Positions 35,550 to 44,196 of a DNA stretch of 64,000 nucleotides are shown in pieces (positions within the stretch are counted from its first letter, which is position 1; every line of letters begins with the position of its first letter). The stretch spans positions 1 to 64,000 of the forward strand of contig NZ_JHXM01000013.1 of assembly GCF_000621725.1 (NCBI RefSeq), read 5' to 3'. Source of the DNA: Xylanibacter brevis ATCC 19188 (GTDB lineage Bacteria > Bacteroidota > Bacteroidia > Bacteroidales > Bacteroidaceae). The notes below the pieces were generated by a model. That model saw nothing but the letters and a program-made list of their open reading frames with translations, had not been told where the DNA came from and did no database searches. A program made the translations under genes and the position numbers.

Positions 35550-37586
35550 TTACTCATTGTTGGGGTAAACCTTTTCTGTGTTGATGTCCAGATACCAGTA
35601 GATGGTCTGGTCGTTGGTCTGAACCCACTCTGTGAACTTGCTGTAGGCATCCTTGATGCAAACGGTCTCCAAGGGATATGCAAAGTTCAAGGGGACGATG
35701 ATTGCATAGGGAGGCTCGCCAGCTGTTGTGGGAACAGTGATTGTCTTGCCTGTGGTGAGGTTTTTCAGCTTGATGGTCTTCAGGAAGTCCTCGATGCTCA
35801 GGTCTGCTGCCACCTCGAAGTCTTCGCTGATAGGCTCGAACGAATCCTGACCTGTCTTGGTGTTGATAAACGTAGAACCAGGTGTGACGTTGAAGAGCTC
35901 ATGCACCTCTTTACTAGCCAGCATAGCTTCGTCATAGCCGGGAATCTCAAGCTGCAGCAGGTCGTCGGCACCACTTGCCACGAGGCTCAGTCTGATGGTT
36001 GTCTCGTTGATGCGTGAAGCCTGCAGCACAATGTCGTTCATGTCGTAGTCGGCAGAAGCCAGGCGGTCTTCGAAACACATGGTATAGAGCGATGCTTCGG
36101 GGGCGGGTGACTCGTCGATGGTCTTTGCACCCTGAGATACTTCCAGAATCATGTCGCAGAAGTTACAGTCAGAACCATCCTCAAAGCAGAGGTATGTACG
36201 GTCGTTGGCGCTGAACACTGCGATACGTGGGCTGTCGAACTGCATGCCGTTGGTCGTCTTACCATAGCGCAGATCGTCTTTGGCATTGGGGTCGTTCTTT
36301 CTGATGGTTGCTGCCAATTTGGTGTCGATGGCCGACAGGTAGTGACCATGTAAGTGGTTCACCTCTACGTTCAAACGACCGTCGCCATAGGTGCAACCGC
36401 TGGTGCAGTCCTGTTCTGTCTTGCCGGCGTAGCCCTTTCTGTTCAGGAAACCAATCTTATAGCCCTTGGGGATAGCCAGTCCTGCAGAGGCAGTCGCGCC
36501 ATTTTCCAGTGTGCCATTACCATAGTAGGGGAGCAGGTAGGCCTTGTCTCTGAAGAAGTTAGACTTGTTGGCCAAACCTTTCATGGCCTTGAACTTTGGC
36601 AGAGCCTTGATATAGTTGGCTTCCTGCTCAGAGGTCATGCCTGCAGTCTTGGCAGGGTCGAAATAGTAATAGTAAATATTATTGTTGTTGCCTTCAGAGG
36701 TTCCCATCTGAACGGGTGTTACAATCAGGGGCGTTCCATCGCTGATGAGGTAGTTGTTGTTGATGATAAAGTGATCATTGCCCTCAGCAATGAGTTCCCA
36801 GTTGTTGCTTCGTCCGTTGGTGGGGTGCAGACCGCCCAACTTCTGGAGGTATGCATCGCAGATAGCCTTGACGGTGGTCATGTCGACGGTCTCTTTGATT
36901 TCCTTGTAGATGCCGTTCTCTGTGATCTTCCAGTCACCATCGGTTTTGGCCTGTGGAGACCAGAGACGATCGTTGGCCCATGAAGCGTCGTACAGATTCA
37001 TGTAATAGAAATCGTTGGTACCATCGTTCACCATAATCTGATGCGTCTCGCTGTTGAGGGTAGCCTCGGCACGAAGTGCATTGAAAGACTTGACAGGTTC
37101 GCCCAGTACGATAGAGCTGGCGGCGGGATATGTGTATTCGGCAGCACGAGCTCTGCGTGATTCGGCTACTTCACCGAAGTCAACTTCTGCATCTTGCAGT
37201 CCGAACGACTGTACGTAGTAGACGCCTTTATCGTTGACACAGGCAGCAATCAGTCTGTCGTAAACGTTGGGTGCATCGTATTTCAATGTCACATAGCGTC
37301 CGTTGACGATTTCTGCTTCATTCAGTACTCTTGCATTAGGATTGCCGAAAGGTGATTCGGTCAGAATCTGCACCTTTACGATGTTGTTGAGAGGGGCATT
37401 AGCGATGATTTTCACTGAGCCTTGGTTAATAGAACTCCAATCTTGTCTAACAATTTGGCCTAAAACGTTCTCTGCGTTCTGTTTGATAGCCTTGCTGTCA
37501 TCGCCTTTGTATAGATTTGTTTCGTGGTCAATACAGCTGGTTAATGTTAAACTAGTAACTGCAAGTAAAGATAATAACTTTTTCAT
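35550..37586 (-). CDS. LruC-domain (DUF4842-like) lipoprotein
   Basis: 678 residues. The signal peptide ends LTLTS-C18, a lipobox. The C-terminal third has CFEDRLASADYDMNDIVLQA, the calcium-site-like motif of LruC/DUF4842 proteins, followed by a beta-rich domain. The middle region (FNRKGYAGKTEQDCTSGCTY) has several Cys. Such proteins are surface lipoproteins of unknown binding target in Bacteroidales. It has its own promoter and terminator. Confidence 0.8.
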   Translation of the reverse strand: MKKLLSLLAVTSLTLTSCIDHETNLYKGDDSKAIKQNAENVLGQIVRQDWSSINQGSVKIIANAPLNNIVKVQILTESPFGNPNARVLNEAEIVNGRYVTLKYDAPNVYDRLIAACVNDKGVYYVQSFGLQDAEVDFGEVAESRRARAAEYTYPAASSIVLGEPVKSFNALRAEATLNSETHQIMVNDGTNDFYYMNLYDASWANDRLWSPQAKTDGDWKITENGIYKEIKETVDMTTVKAICDAYLQKLGGLHPTNGRSNNWELIAEGNDHFIINNNYLISDGTPLIVTPVQMGTSEGNNNNIYYYYFDPAKTAGMTSEQEANYIKALPKFKAMKGLANKSNFFRDKAYLLPYYGNGTLENGATASAGLAIPKGYKIGFLNRKGYAGKTEQDCTSGCTYGDGRLNVEVNHLHGHYLSAIDTKLAATIRKNDPNAKDDLRYGKTTNGMQFDSPRIAVFSANDRTYLCFEDGSDCNFCDMILEVSQGAKTIDESPAPEASLYTMCFEDRLASADYDMNDIVLQASRINETTIRLSLVASGADDLLQLEIPGYDEAMLASKEVHELFNVTPGSTFINTKTGQDSFEPISEDFEVAADLSIEDFLKTIKLKNLTTGKTITVPTTAGEPPYAIIVPLNFAYPLETVCIKDAYSKFTEWVQTNDQTIYWYLDINTEKVYPNNE

Positions 37587-37663
37587 ATTTTTGTTATCGT
37601 TTATATTTTCTTTGCACCGTTAATGACTATCTAGTAAGTCCTTACAATTTTATAAGAATGGTG

Positions 37664-37671
37664 CAAAATTA
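37664..37671 (-). promoter_or_regulatory. Promoter -7 box of the LruC lipoprotein gene
   Basis: Plus CAAAATTA gives TAATTTTG on the minus strand, 77 bases before the start codon, leaving a leader of about 70 bases. Confidence 0.55.
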
Positions 37672-37753
37672 CAAAAAAATACTGAAACAAAAGCGCAATT
37701 TCTGATTTTTTTTCATTTGGGCGCTAATTTGTTGATATTGTGAGTTGTACGAA

Positions 37754-40132
37754 TTACAACTCTACAATGATCTTGCCGTTAATCTGGCGCCCTGTCAGAT
37801 AGTTGGGAACAGCCCATTGGCGGTTGGTGACGTCGGTCACCCAGTAGTAGCTGTTTACGTTGGAAATGCCAAACAGATTTAGACAGTCGATGCCCAGCCA
37901 AACGCGCTTAATGCTGTATTTCTTTGTTTCTGACTCCGATGGCTGATAGGCCAGATAGCTCATACCGATGTCCGCTCTTTTGTAGGCAGGCGCCCTGAAG
38001 CTCTGGTTGGTGATGCCGCGATGGGGCGCGCCGAAGGGCAGTCCGTCGGCATAGGCCAGTTTCAGGGTCATCTTCCAACGCGTGGTACCTGGGAAATAGT
38101 CGGTGAAGTGCAGGTTGAGTGCGTAGCGTTGGTCGGTGGGCATTGGGATCCACTGGCCGTTCATCTTCTGTTGTGTACGCATCAGCGAGAGACTTATCCA
38201 CGAGTCGGTGCCAGGCACAAACTCGCCATAGAGCTTCAAGTCGAGACCTGCGGCATAGCCCGAACAGAGGTTCTCGCCGTAGTAGGTCGTCTTCACGTTT
38301 TGTATGTTATAGGGCACCAAATTAGACAGCGCTTTATAATAGACCTCGGCACTAAACTTATAGGGCAGGTCTTTCATCTTGAACCGGTAGTCCATCGCTC
38401 CTATAATCTGGAACGAGCGCTGACTCTTGATGTGCTTGTTGAGCGTCACTTTTGTGATGCTGCCCACGGCAGTCGTATCGCGAAACTCCTTATAGAACGG
38501 TGCCTGGTAGTAGATACCTGTGGCCAGTCGGTAGGTGATATCTGGATTATAGGCGGGCACCAACGCCAGCGAGGCCCTGGGAGACACCAGCGTCTCTTTG
38601 TTGAACGACCAGTTGGCAAAGCGAACACCATAGTTCAACGTGAAGAAGTTGTCGCCGTTGTGCCATCGGAAGACGTCTTGCACATAGCCTTCAATGCGTG
38701 TGGAGCGCATATCGTTTTTGGACGAAAGCGTGTAGATAAGGTCCAGACGGTTGCCGGTGTGGGGAATGGAGTAGCCGCTGGAGTCGCGCATCTCGTACTC
38801 ACGACTCTGCTCTTTCAGGTGTTCCCACTTCACCACCAGTCCTCCTTCTATCTCATGTCGCTTCAACTTCCTGTTCACCATCAGCTTCAGGCTCTGTACG
38901 TTGGCCGTGAGATAGTTGCGCGCATGTTCGGCATAGGTGCCCACGCCCAGTTGCTCTGCGCTCTGAGCATCGTTCAGCCAGTATTGTCCCTGTATGTCGT
39001 AAGCCTCTTGCTCCTTGGTGTGGAAGGCCGACCAGAGCAGTTTGATGCTGAGTGAATCGCTGATGTGACGAGTGATGGATGCGGCCCCAAAGAGTGTGCG
39101 GAAGATGTCTTTTTCCTGTCCGTCAAAGTACACCTTGAATGATTTTGTCGACTGCATCGTGCCGAAGCTCGTTTCACGATCGTGCGGCTTGAAGTTGTAA
39201 TGGTTTTCAGAGATGTTTCCCAGCAGGTCTAACGACCACCGCTTGTTGGGCTTGTAAGTTATATACGACTGATAATCAAGCTGATTTGGTCTGTATTCTC
39301 CAGTTGTTTCGAGTGAGCCAAGTAGATACCTGTTTGTCTTATATCTCAGGCCGTGACTCATGGAAAACTTCTTGTTCGACATGCCGACATAGGCGCTTCC
39401 GCCCAGCAGCGAAGCCATAGCCGTGGCTTCAAATGCCTTGGGACGCTTGTAGGTGATATCCAGCGCACTCGACATCTTGTCGCCATACTTAGCTGAGAAA
39501 CCGCCTGACGAGAAACCAATCTTCTCAACCATATCAGGGTTGATGACCGAGAGGCCTTCCTGCTGACCGCTTCTGATGAGTAGCGGGCGGTAAACCTCGA
39601 TATTGTTGATATACACCGAGTTCTCGTCGAACGAGCCACCTCTGACGTTATATTGGCTGGAGAGCTCGTTGTGTGTAGAGACGCCAGCCTGCTGCTGTAT
39701 CAGTTCCTCCACGGCATTGCCCGATGCAGATGGCGTGGCCTTCAGCTCCTTAGCATCAATCTCCTGCATCTGCGTGGTCTGTCGGCGGCGCTCTGTGATC
39801 ACCACTTCGCTGAGTTCCTGCATGGGTGACATCTGTATTTGCAGCGTCTGCGTGGTGCGCGGGTTTCTCAGTACTCGGGTGCGGGTCTTGTAGCCAACCA
39901 TAGAGAAGCGTATCTCTACCGAGTCGGCCGATTGTAGTTTCATGTTGAATTCACCCTTCAGGTCGGTCATCGTTACCTTAGCTTGCTTGGCACAGGCCAC
40001 GGTGGCAAACTCAAGGGCATTGCCATCCTCGTCGGTCACGCGACCTTTCAACGTGAAAGATTGCGCCACGACAACACTGCTCATCAATAGCATGACGAGT
40101 GTAAGAATGAGGGATGTACACTTTGAATTCAT
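37754..40132 (-). CDS. TonB-dependent outer-membrane receptor
   Basis: 792 residues. The signal peptide is followed by a carboxypeptidase-regulatory-like domain (FTLKGRVTDEDGNALEFATV), then a plug domain (KATPSASGNAVEELIQQQAG, YNVRGGSFDENSVYINNIEV, GGFSAKYGDKMSSAL) and a ~550-residue beta barrel ending in IVEL. No SusD-type lipoprotein is adjacent, so it is a stand-alone receptor rather than a SusC. The ligand is unknown. No promoter is obvious; the 22-bp array B lies upstream. Confidence 0.9.
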   Translation of the reverse strand: MNSKCTSLILTLVMLLMSSVVVAQSFTLKGRVTDEDGNALEFATVACAKQAKVTMTDLKGEFNMKLQSADSVEIRFSMVGYKTRTRVLRNPRTTQTLQIQMSPMQELSEVVITERRRQTTQMQEIDAKELKATPSASGNAVEELIQQQAGVSTHNELSSQYNVRGGSFDENSVYINNIEVYRPLLIRSGQQEGLSVINPDMVEKIGFSSGGFSAKYGDKMSSALDITYKRPKAFEATAMASLLGGSAYVGMSNKKFSMSHGLRYKTNRYLLGSLETTGEYRPNQLDYQSYITYKPNKRWSLDLLGNISENHYNFKPHDRETSFGTMQSTKSFKVYFDGQEKDIFRTLFGAASITRHISDSLSIKLLWSAFHTKEQEAYDIQGQYWLNDAQSAEQLGVGTYAEHARNYLTANVQSLKLMVNRKLKRHEIEGGLVVKWEHLKEQSREYEMRDSSGYSIPHTGNRLDLIYTLSSKNDMRSTRIEGYVQDVFRWHNGDNFFTLNYGVRFANWSFNKETLVSPRASLALVPAYNPDITYRLATGIYYQAPFYKEFRDTTAVGSITKVTLNKHIKSQRSFQIIGAMDYRFKMKDLPYKFSAEVYYKALSNLVPYNIQNVKTTYYGENLCSGYAAGLDLKLYGEFVPGTDSWISLSLMRTQQKMNGQWIPMPTDQRYALNLHFTDYFPGTTRWKMTLKLAYADGLPFGAPHRGITNQSFRAPAYKRADIGMSYLAYQPSESETKKYSIKRVWLGIDCLNLFGISNVNSYYWVTDVTNRQWAVPNYLTGRQINGKIIVEL

Positions 40133-40197
40133 TTCTCTTATAACGCAGAAATGCTCGTTTTATTATGGAGTTTGCATTTTAACCCAGAAAACTTATG

Positions 40198-40461
40198 CTT
40201 TGCCGTAACTAAACTACCCCTTTGCCGTAACTAAACTGCCCCTTTGCCGTAACAAAAGTGCCACTTTTGTCTTCCAATACTGGCACTTTTGCTCCGATTC
40301 TAGACTCTAGAATGCGTAATTCTAGACTTTAGATAGAGTAATTCTAGACTCTAGAATGAGCGTGTCCAGACTCTAGAATGCACCTTTCTAGAGTCTAGGT
40401 GCAGTACAATACTTATCGAATTGCATCGCAATAGCGCCACTCTTAGGTCGTAAAAGCGTAA
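40198..40461. repeat. 22-bp-period intergenic array B with five TCTAG-N3-CTAGA palindromes
   Basis: About 12 units on an exact 22-bp register. CTTTGCCGTAAC modules start at 40198, 40220 and 40242. CTTTTG units (each completing a GGCACTTTT or GCCACTTTT) start at 40264 and 40286. Palindromes of form TCTAG-ACT-CTAGA start at 40299, 40321 (TTAGA), 40343, 40365 (TCCAG) and 40387 (AGT, last base G), with variable 9-bp spacers; less clear units continue to about 40461. It lies between the TonB receptor start and the GNAT-like gene. Unit 40242 is nearly the reverse complement of the last module of array A. Confidence 0.85.
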
Positions 40462-40489
40462 CTATTACCACACAAAATGAACGCTTTTA

Positions 40490-40517
40490 AATTGTCAATT
40501 CTCAATTGTCAATTCTC
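40490..40517. repeat. 7-bp AATTSTC tandem repeat
   Basis: AATTGTC-AATTCTC occurs twice in tandem, giving a 7-bp period, directly next to array B and ending at the stop codon region of the GNAT-like gene. Confidence 0.8.
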
Positions 40518-41501
40518 TCAGTCTTTGTAGAACAAAGAAAACAACCGGTTCAGCCAACCTATAGAGATATGAAACCATCGATAGGTAGATGAAGGCTTTC
40601 CGCCAAATCGCAAGATGAAATCGCGATAGCCGTTCTTCTTGAATGGCAAGCCTACGTCCAGGAAGAACATGTGCTCATAGCCCATTCGGTGGGCATCTTT
40701 CAGTGCGTGCCAAATGGTGATGATGTCGGGATGAACAAAGGCATACGACTTGCGGCGGAAGGCTGAGAACCACAGGTAAGCTTGATTCTGACTGAAGAAC
40801 ACCACCGAACAGCCAATGATATGCTGGTGATAGCGCGTGACGTAGAGGCGACAAGCCTCGTGGTTGATAAGGCTGCAGAAGAAAGAGTCTTCGGGGATAT
40901 AGCGCTTGGGCTTCAGCCAGTGATAGCGCCGCAGGAGCTTTGAAAAGGCCTTGAAGTCAGCTTCGGTCTTCACCACATCGGTCTCAACGCCAAGCTTGTA
41001 GCTGCGCTCTATGCGCTTTTTCATGCGTTCGCTGAGTCGCTCTTCTGGTGCTTTGGAGTGAAGCGAGTTGTGGATGCTCATCCATCTCACGGGAAAATAG
41101 CCTGCCTCGCGAAACTGACGATAGCCAAACATCTTCTCTCTCAGGTTGCTGACCTCCACATACAGGATATTGCGTCCAAGCGCAGTGGTCAGTTTCTTGA
41201 GCATCATGCCAAACAGCGTGGCACTCTGGTCTTCATAGTCGGGATGATAGACGCCTTCGCCCAGGATGCGACAGTGGCGATAGAGATAGGGTGGGAACCA
41301 CGAACAGCGGAAACGTACGATACCAAGCATCTGTGCTACCACGGTGCCGTCTTGCGTTTCCATGGTGACCATATACGGGCGTTGACGACGACTAGGCTCG
41401 ACAAGCGTGAAGAACGTCTTGCTGTGGAAGATGTTTTTCTCTTCCAAGCCCTCGGGCAGCTTGTCACCGCTGGTGTATATTCTGATGCTTAATTCGTTCA
41501 T
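40518..41501 (-). CDS. FemAB/GNAT-like acyltransferase
   Basis: 327 residues from ATG 41499-41501. The frame opens at TTG 41510, but that codon lies in the promoter -7 box. Two GNAT-like halves can be traced: an N-half with YMVTMETQDGTVVAQMLGIV and a C-half with CRLYVTRYHQHIIGCSVVFF, LWFSAFRRKSYAFVHPD and MFFLDVGLPFKKNGYRDFI. This is like FemAB-type or lipid-modifying acetyltransferases. The substrate is unknown. Confidence 0.7.
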   Translation of the reverse strand: MNELSIRIYTSGDKLPEGLEEKNIFHSKTFFTLVEPSRRQRPYMVTMETQDGTVVAQMLGIVRFRCSWFPPYLYRHCRILGEGVYHPDYEDQSATLFGMMLKKLTTALGRNILYVEVSNLREKMFGYRQFREAGYFPVRWMSIHNSLHSKAPEERLSERMKKRIERSYKLGVETDVVKTEADFKAFSKLLRRYHWLKPKRYIPEDSFFCSLINHEACRLYVTRYHQHIIGCSVVFFSQNQAYLWFSAFRRKSYAFVHPDIITIWHALKDAHRMGYEHMFFLDVGLPFKKNGYRDFILRFGGKPSSTYRWFHISIGWLNRLFSLFYKD

Positions 41502-41507
41502 CGCTGG

Positions 41508-41567
41508 CAAAGATACGAAATAATTCTTAATTCATCGTTCTCGTTTCGCAATAATTTCGTAACTTTG
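41508..41567. promoter_or_regulatory. 60-bp divergent promoter cassette, copy 1
   Basis: Minus -7 TATCTTTG (plus 41508-41515) faces the acyltransferase and plus -7 TAACTTTG (41560-41567) faces the nitroreductase operon. The whole 60 bp matches 45034-45093 at 50 of 60 positions without gaps by my hand alignment. Confidence 0.7.
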
Positions 41568-41591
41568 CCGAAAAATGTAACTCTCTAGAAA

Positions 41592-42119
41592 ATGACAAAC
41601 TTTAAGACATTGGCGCAGACGCGTCGTTCACATCGCAAGTTCACGAGTGAGGAAATTGATGCAGAAGATGTAAAACTCATTCTCAGAGCGGCACTCATGT
41701 CGCCCACATCAAAAGGACAGCGTGCATGGGAATTTATAGTGGTCGATGACAAGATGGATCTGGAAAAGCTCTCGGATGCTAAAGCCATGGGCGGCCAGTT
41801 CCTGAAGGAGGCTCCTCTGGCCATCGTTGTGCTGGGCGACCCCATGGTCAATGACTGTTGGATAGAGGATGGCTCTATTGCTGCCATCTCGATGCAGTAC
41901 CAGGCCGAGGAACTGGGACTTGGTTCTTGTTGGGTGCAGATGCGTGGTCGCGGGCTGAGCGATGGTACCAGTGCCGATACTGTTATCAGGGGCATACTTG
42001 ACATCCCCGAGAACCTGTCTGTGCTCTGCGTACTTGCTGTGGGACATAAGGCCGATGAGCGTCAGCCACAGAACGAGGATAAGCTGAAGTGGGAACGTGT
42101 TCACCTGAATAAGTATTAA
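41592..42119 (+). CDS. Nitroreductase-family FMN oxidoreductase
   Basis: 175 residues, the short nitroreductase form. The N-terminal ARG-like FMN site (TRRSHRKFTSEEID), the MSPTSKGQRAWEFIVVDD segment, and GSIAAISMQYQAEELGLGSC are family signatures. It probably reduces quinones or nitro compounds with NAD(P)H. It starts a plus-strand operon with DUF2520, kdsC and maf. Confidence 0.9.
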   Translation: MTNFKTLAQTRRSHRKFTSEEIDAEDVKLILRAALMSPTSKGQRAWEFIVVDDKMDLEKLSDAKAMGGQFLKEAPLAIVVLGDPMVNDCWIEDGSIAAISMQYQAEELGLGSCWVQMRGRGLSDGTSADTVIRGILDIPENLSVLCVLAVGHKADERQPQNEDKLKWERVHLNKY

Positions 42120-42126
42120 GAGCTGT

Positions 42127-42894
42127 ATGGATATCGTTTTTGTGGGTGCAGGAAGACTGGCCACCAACATGGCGCAGGCTTTGTGCCAAAAAGGACATCG
42201 CATAGTGGCTGTTTACAGTCGCACGATGCTTTCTGCACAGCAACTGGCCGAGAAGGTGGGCGCTGAGGCTACCTGCGATCTGCAGTCATTGCCCAAGAAT
42301 GCAGATGCTTTTATCTTTTCGGTGAAGGATACTGTCCTTGGAAGTCTGATTGCCGATCTGCAGTCGGGGCGCGAAGGGGTCCCCTTCTTTCACACGGCAG
42401 GCTCCGTGTCTATGGAGGTCTTTGGTCAGCATCGTCATCATGGTATTATCTATCCCATGCAGACGTTCTCCAAAGAGCGATTGGTTGATTTCTCTCGTGT
42501 ACCTATATTTATAGAGGCCAACGATGATAGCTGTCTCCGCCTGGCCGAGGATCTGGCCTCGTCCATCTCGCCACTCATCTATCACCTTTCTTCCGCAGAG
42601 CGCCGATATCTTCATCTGGCAGCTGTCTTCGCCTGCAATTTTGCCAATCATTGCTATGCCTTGTCGGCAGAGATCCTGCAGAAGCATGGCCTGCCATTCT
42701 CGGTGATGCTGCCTCTGATCAACGAGACGGCACAGAAGGTGAACACGATGGATCCTGTGGAGGCACAGACGGGACCGGCCGTACGTTACGATGTCAACGT
42801 GATTGAGGCTCAGAATGCATTGCTTGCAGATGCCCCCGACGTGCAGAAGATTTACGAATTAATGAGTAAAAGTATACATCTGTTAGCGAAATGA
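42127..42894 (+). CDS. DUF2520 Rossmann-fold protein
   Basis: 255 residues. The N-terminal dinucleotide fold ([20 protein letters not shown]) is of the F420/NADP-oxidoreductase type, and the C-terminal helical domain ([35 protein letters not shown]) is DUF2520. It is predicted to be a dehydrogenase-like protein of unknown substrate. It starts 7 bases after the nitroreductase and overlaps kdsC by 4 bases. Confidence 0.88.
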   Translation: MDIVFVGAGRLATNMAQALCQKGHRIVAVYSRTMLSAQQLAEKVGAEATCDLQSLPKNADAFIFSVKDTVLGSLIADLQSGREGVPFFHTAGSVSMEVFGQHRHHGIIYPMQTFSKERLVDFSRVPIFIEANDDSCLRLAEDLASSISPLIYHLSSAERRYLHLAAVFACNFANHCYALSAEILQKHGLPFSVMLPLINETAQKVNTMDPVEAQTGPAVRYDVNVIEAQNALLADAPDVQKIYELMSKSIHLLAK

Positions 42895-43409
42895 TTAACT
42901 ACGATTTGACAAAGATTAAAGCCATTATCTTCGATATTGATGGCGTCCTTTCGGCAGAGACCATCACATTGGCTCCCGATGGTTTGCCACAACGAACGGT
43001 AAACATCAAGGATGGCTATGCCATTCAGTTGGCCATCAAACTGGGTCTTCATATTGCCATCATGACGGGTGCTAACGTTGATGCCATTCGCGTGAGGTAC
43101 GAAGGACTGGGCGTGAAGGATGTGATGATGGGCTGTGCCGTGAAAATCACAACCTATGAGGCCTTCCTCAAGAAGTATCAGCTCACTGATGAAGAGGTCA
43201 TGTTTATGGGAGACGACATACCCGATTTGGAAGTGCTGCGCAGGGTGGGGTGCCCCGTATGTCCGCAAGACGCTTGTCAGGAGGTGCGTGAGGCCTGTCT
43301 TTACGTCAGCGACCGGAAAGGCGGCTACGGATGTGGGCGTGATGTCGTAGAACAAACCCTGCGTGCTCAGGGTAAATGGCTGATGAACGAAAAAGCCTTT
43401 GGCTGGTAA
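42891..43409 (+). CDS. kdsC: Kdo-8-phosphate phosphatase (HAD-IIIA)
   Basis: 172 residues. HAD motif I is [16 protein letters not shown], with nucleophile and acid aspartates; [29 protein letters not shown] and [11 protein letters not shown] follow as in KdsC tetramers. It removes phosphate from Kdo-8-P ahead of KdsB. ATGA overlaps the DUF2520 stop. Confidence 0.9.
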   Translation: MINYDLTKIKAIIFDIDGVLSAETITLAPDGLPQRTVNIKDGYAIQLAIKLGLHIAIMTGANVDAIRVRYEGLGVKDVMMGCAVKITTYEAFLKKYQLTDEEVMFMGDDIPDLEVLRRVGCPVCPQDACQEVREACLYVSDRKGGYGCGRDVVEQTLRAQGKWLMNEKAFGW

Positions 43410-43419
43410 AGGAAAAATT

Positions 43420-44001
43420 ATGTTTGAGAATCTACAGAAATATCATATCGTGTTGGCAAGCAATTCGCCTCGCCGACGCGAACTGTTAGGAGGGCTCGGC
43501 CTTCCTTTCGAGGTGAAAGTGCTTGGTGATATTGATGAATCATATCCCTCAACACTGCCTGTAGGCGAGATTGCGCAGTATATCTCTAATAAGAAAGCAG
43601 AGGCCTACCAGGCAGTCATGAAGTCCAATGACCTCATCATTACTGCCGATACGGTGGTGATTGCTGGCGATGAAGTGATGGGCAAGCCTCATGATGCCAG
43701 CGATGCTCGTCGCATGTTGCATAAGCTGAGCAACTGCTCTCATCAAGTGACAACAGGTGTTTGCTTGATGACCAAAGACAAGAAGCGCAACTTTTCTGTT
43801 ACGACAGACGTAACGTTTAAACAACTCACAGACGACGAAATCTATTATTACGTTGAGAAATACCGTCCATTTGACAAGGCTGGCGCCTATGGAATACAAG
43901 AATGGATCGGCTATATAGGTGTCACAGGATTGAGTGGGAGCTACTTCAACGTAATGGGGTTGCCGGTTCAGCGTATTTATACGGAATTAGCATCTTTTTA
44001 G
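43420..44001 (+). CDS. maf: Maf nucleotide pyrophosphatase
   Basis: 193 residues from ATG 43420; an upstream TTG at 43399 overlaps kdsC and is unlikely. Maf signatures are ASNSPRRRELLGGLG near the N-terminus, ISNKKAEAYQ, ITADTVV and KAGAYGIQ. It hydrolyses modified or canonical NTPs such as dTTP and UTP. It is last in the nitroreductase-kdsC operon. Confidence 0.95.
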   Translation: MFENLQKYHIVLASNSPRRRELLGGLGLPFEVKVLGDIDESYPSTLPVGEIAQYISNKKAEAYQAVMKSNDLIITADTVVIAGDEVMGKPHDASDARRMLHKLSNCSHQVTTGVCLMTKDKKRNFSVTTDVTFKQLTDDEIYYYVEKYRPFDKAGAYGIQEWIGYIGVTGLSGSYFNVMGLPVQRIYTELASF

Positions 44002-44063
44002 TTCTATTTTTCTTAAACAATAAAAAAAATAGTGAAAAGTTTTGGCATTGTAGAAATTATTTG

Positions 44064-44165
44064 TAACTTTGCAATCGATAACTAGTAATTTTAATCTATA
44101 TTTATCATTTTCCAAAGTTTTTAAAAAAAGGGAACCCGTTCGTGAGAATAGGTTCCCTATTTTAT
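44064..44165 (+). ncRNA. Candidate small RNA between maf and the acidic protein gene
   Basis: An orphan plus-strand promoter (TTTG near 44040-44043, TAACTTTG at 44064-44071, 20-base spacing) leads to no plus-strand gene. About 50 bases after the predicted start is a hairpin, GGGAACC-loop-GGTTCCC (44129-44158), followed by ATTTTATT. A transcript of about 90 bases would result. The hairpin also serves the minus-strand gene, so the RNA is only a suggestion. Confidence 0.35.
44122..44158 (-). terminator. Terminator of the acidic-tail protein gene
   Basis: On the minus strand GGGAACC pairs with GGTTCCC and is followed by TTTTTTT, 38 bases after the stop at 44197. Confidence 0.8.
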
Positions 44166-44196
44166 TGTAGTAAGGTGGATTTCTGATAATGAAGAA

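Noticed and set aside
38021..39055. Plus-strand open frame of 344 residues opposite the TonB receptor
   Set aside because: The minus-strand receptor has clear plug and barrel motifs; the antisense frame has no recognisable domain and no promoter.
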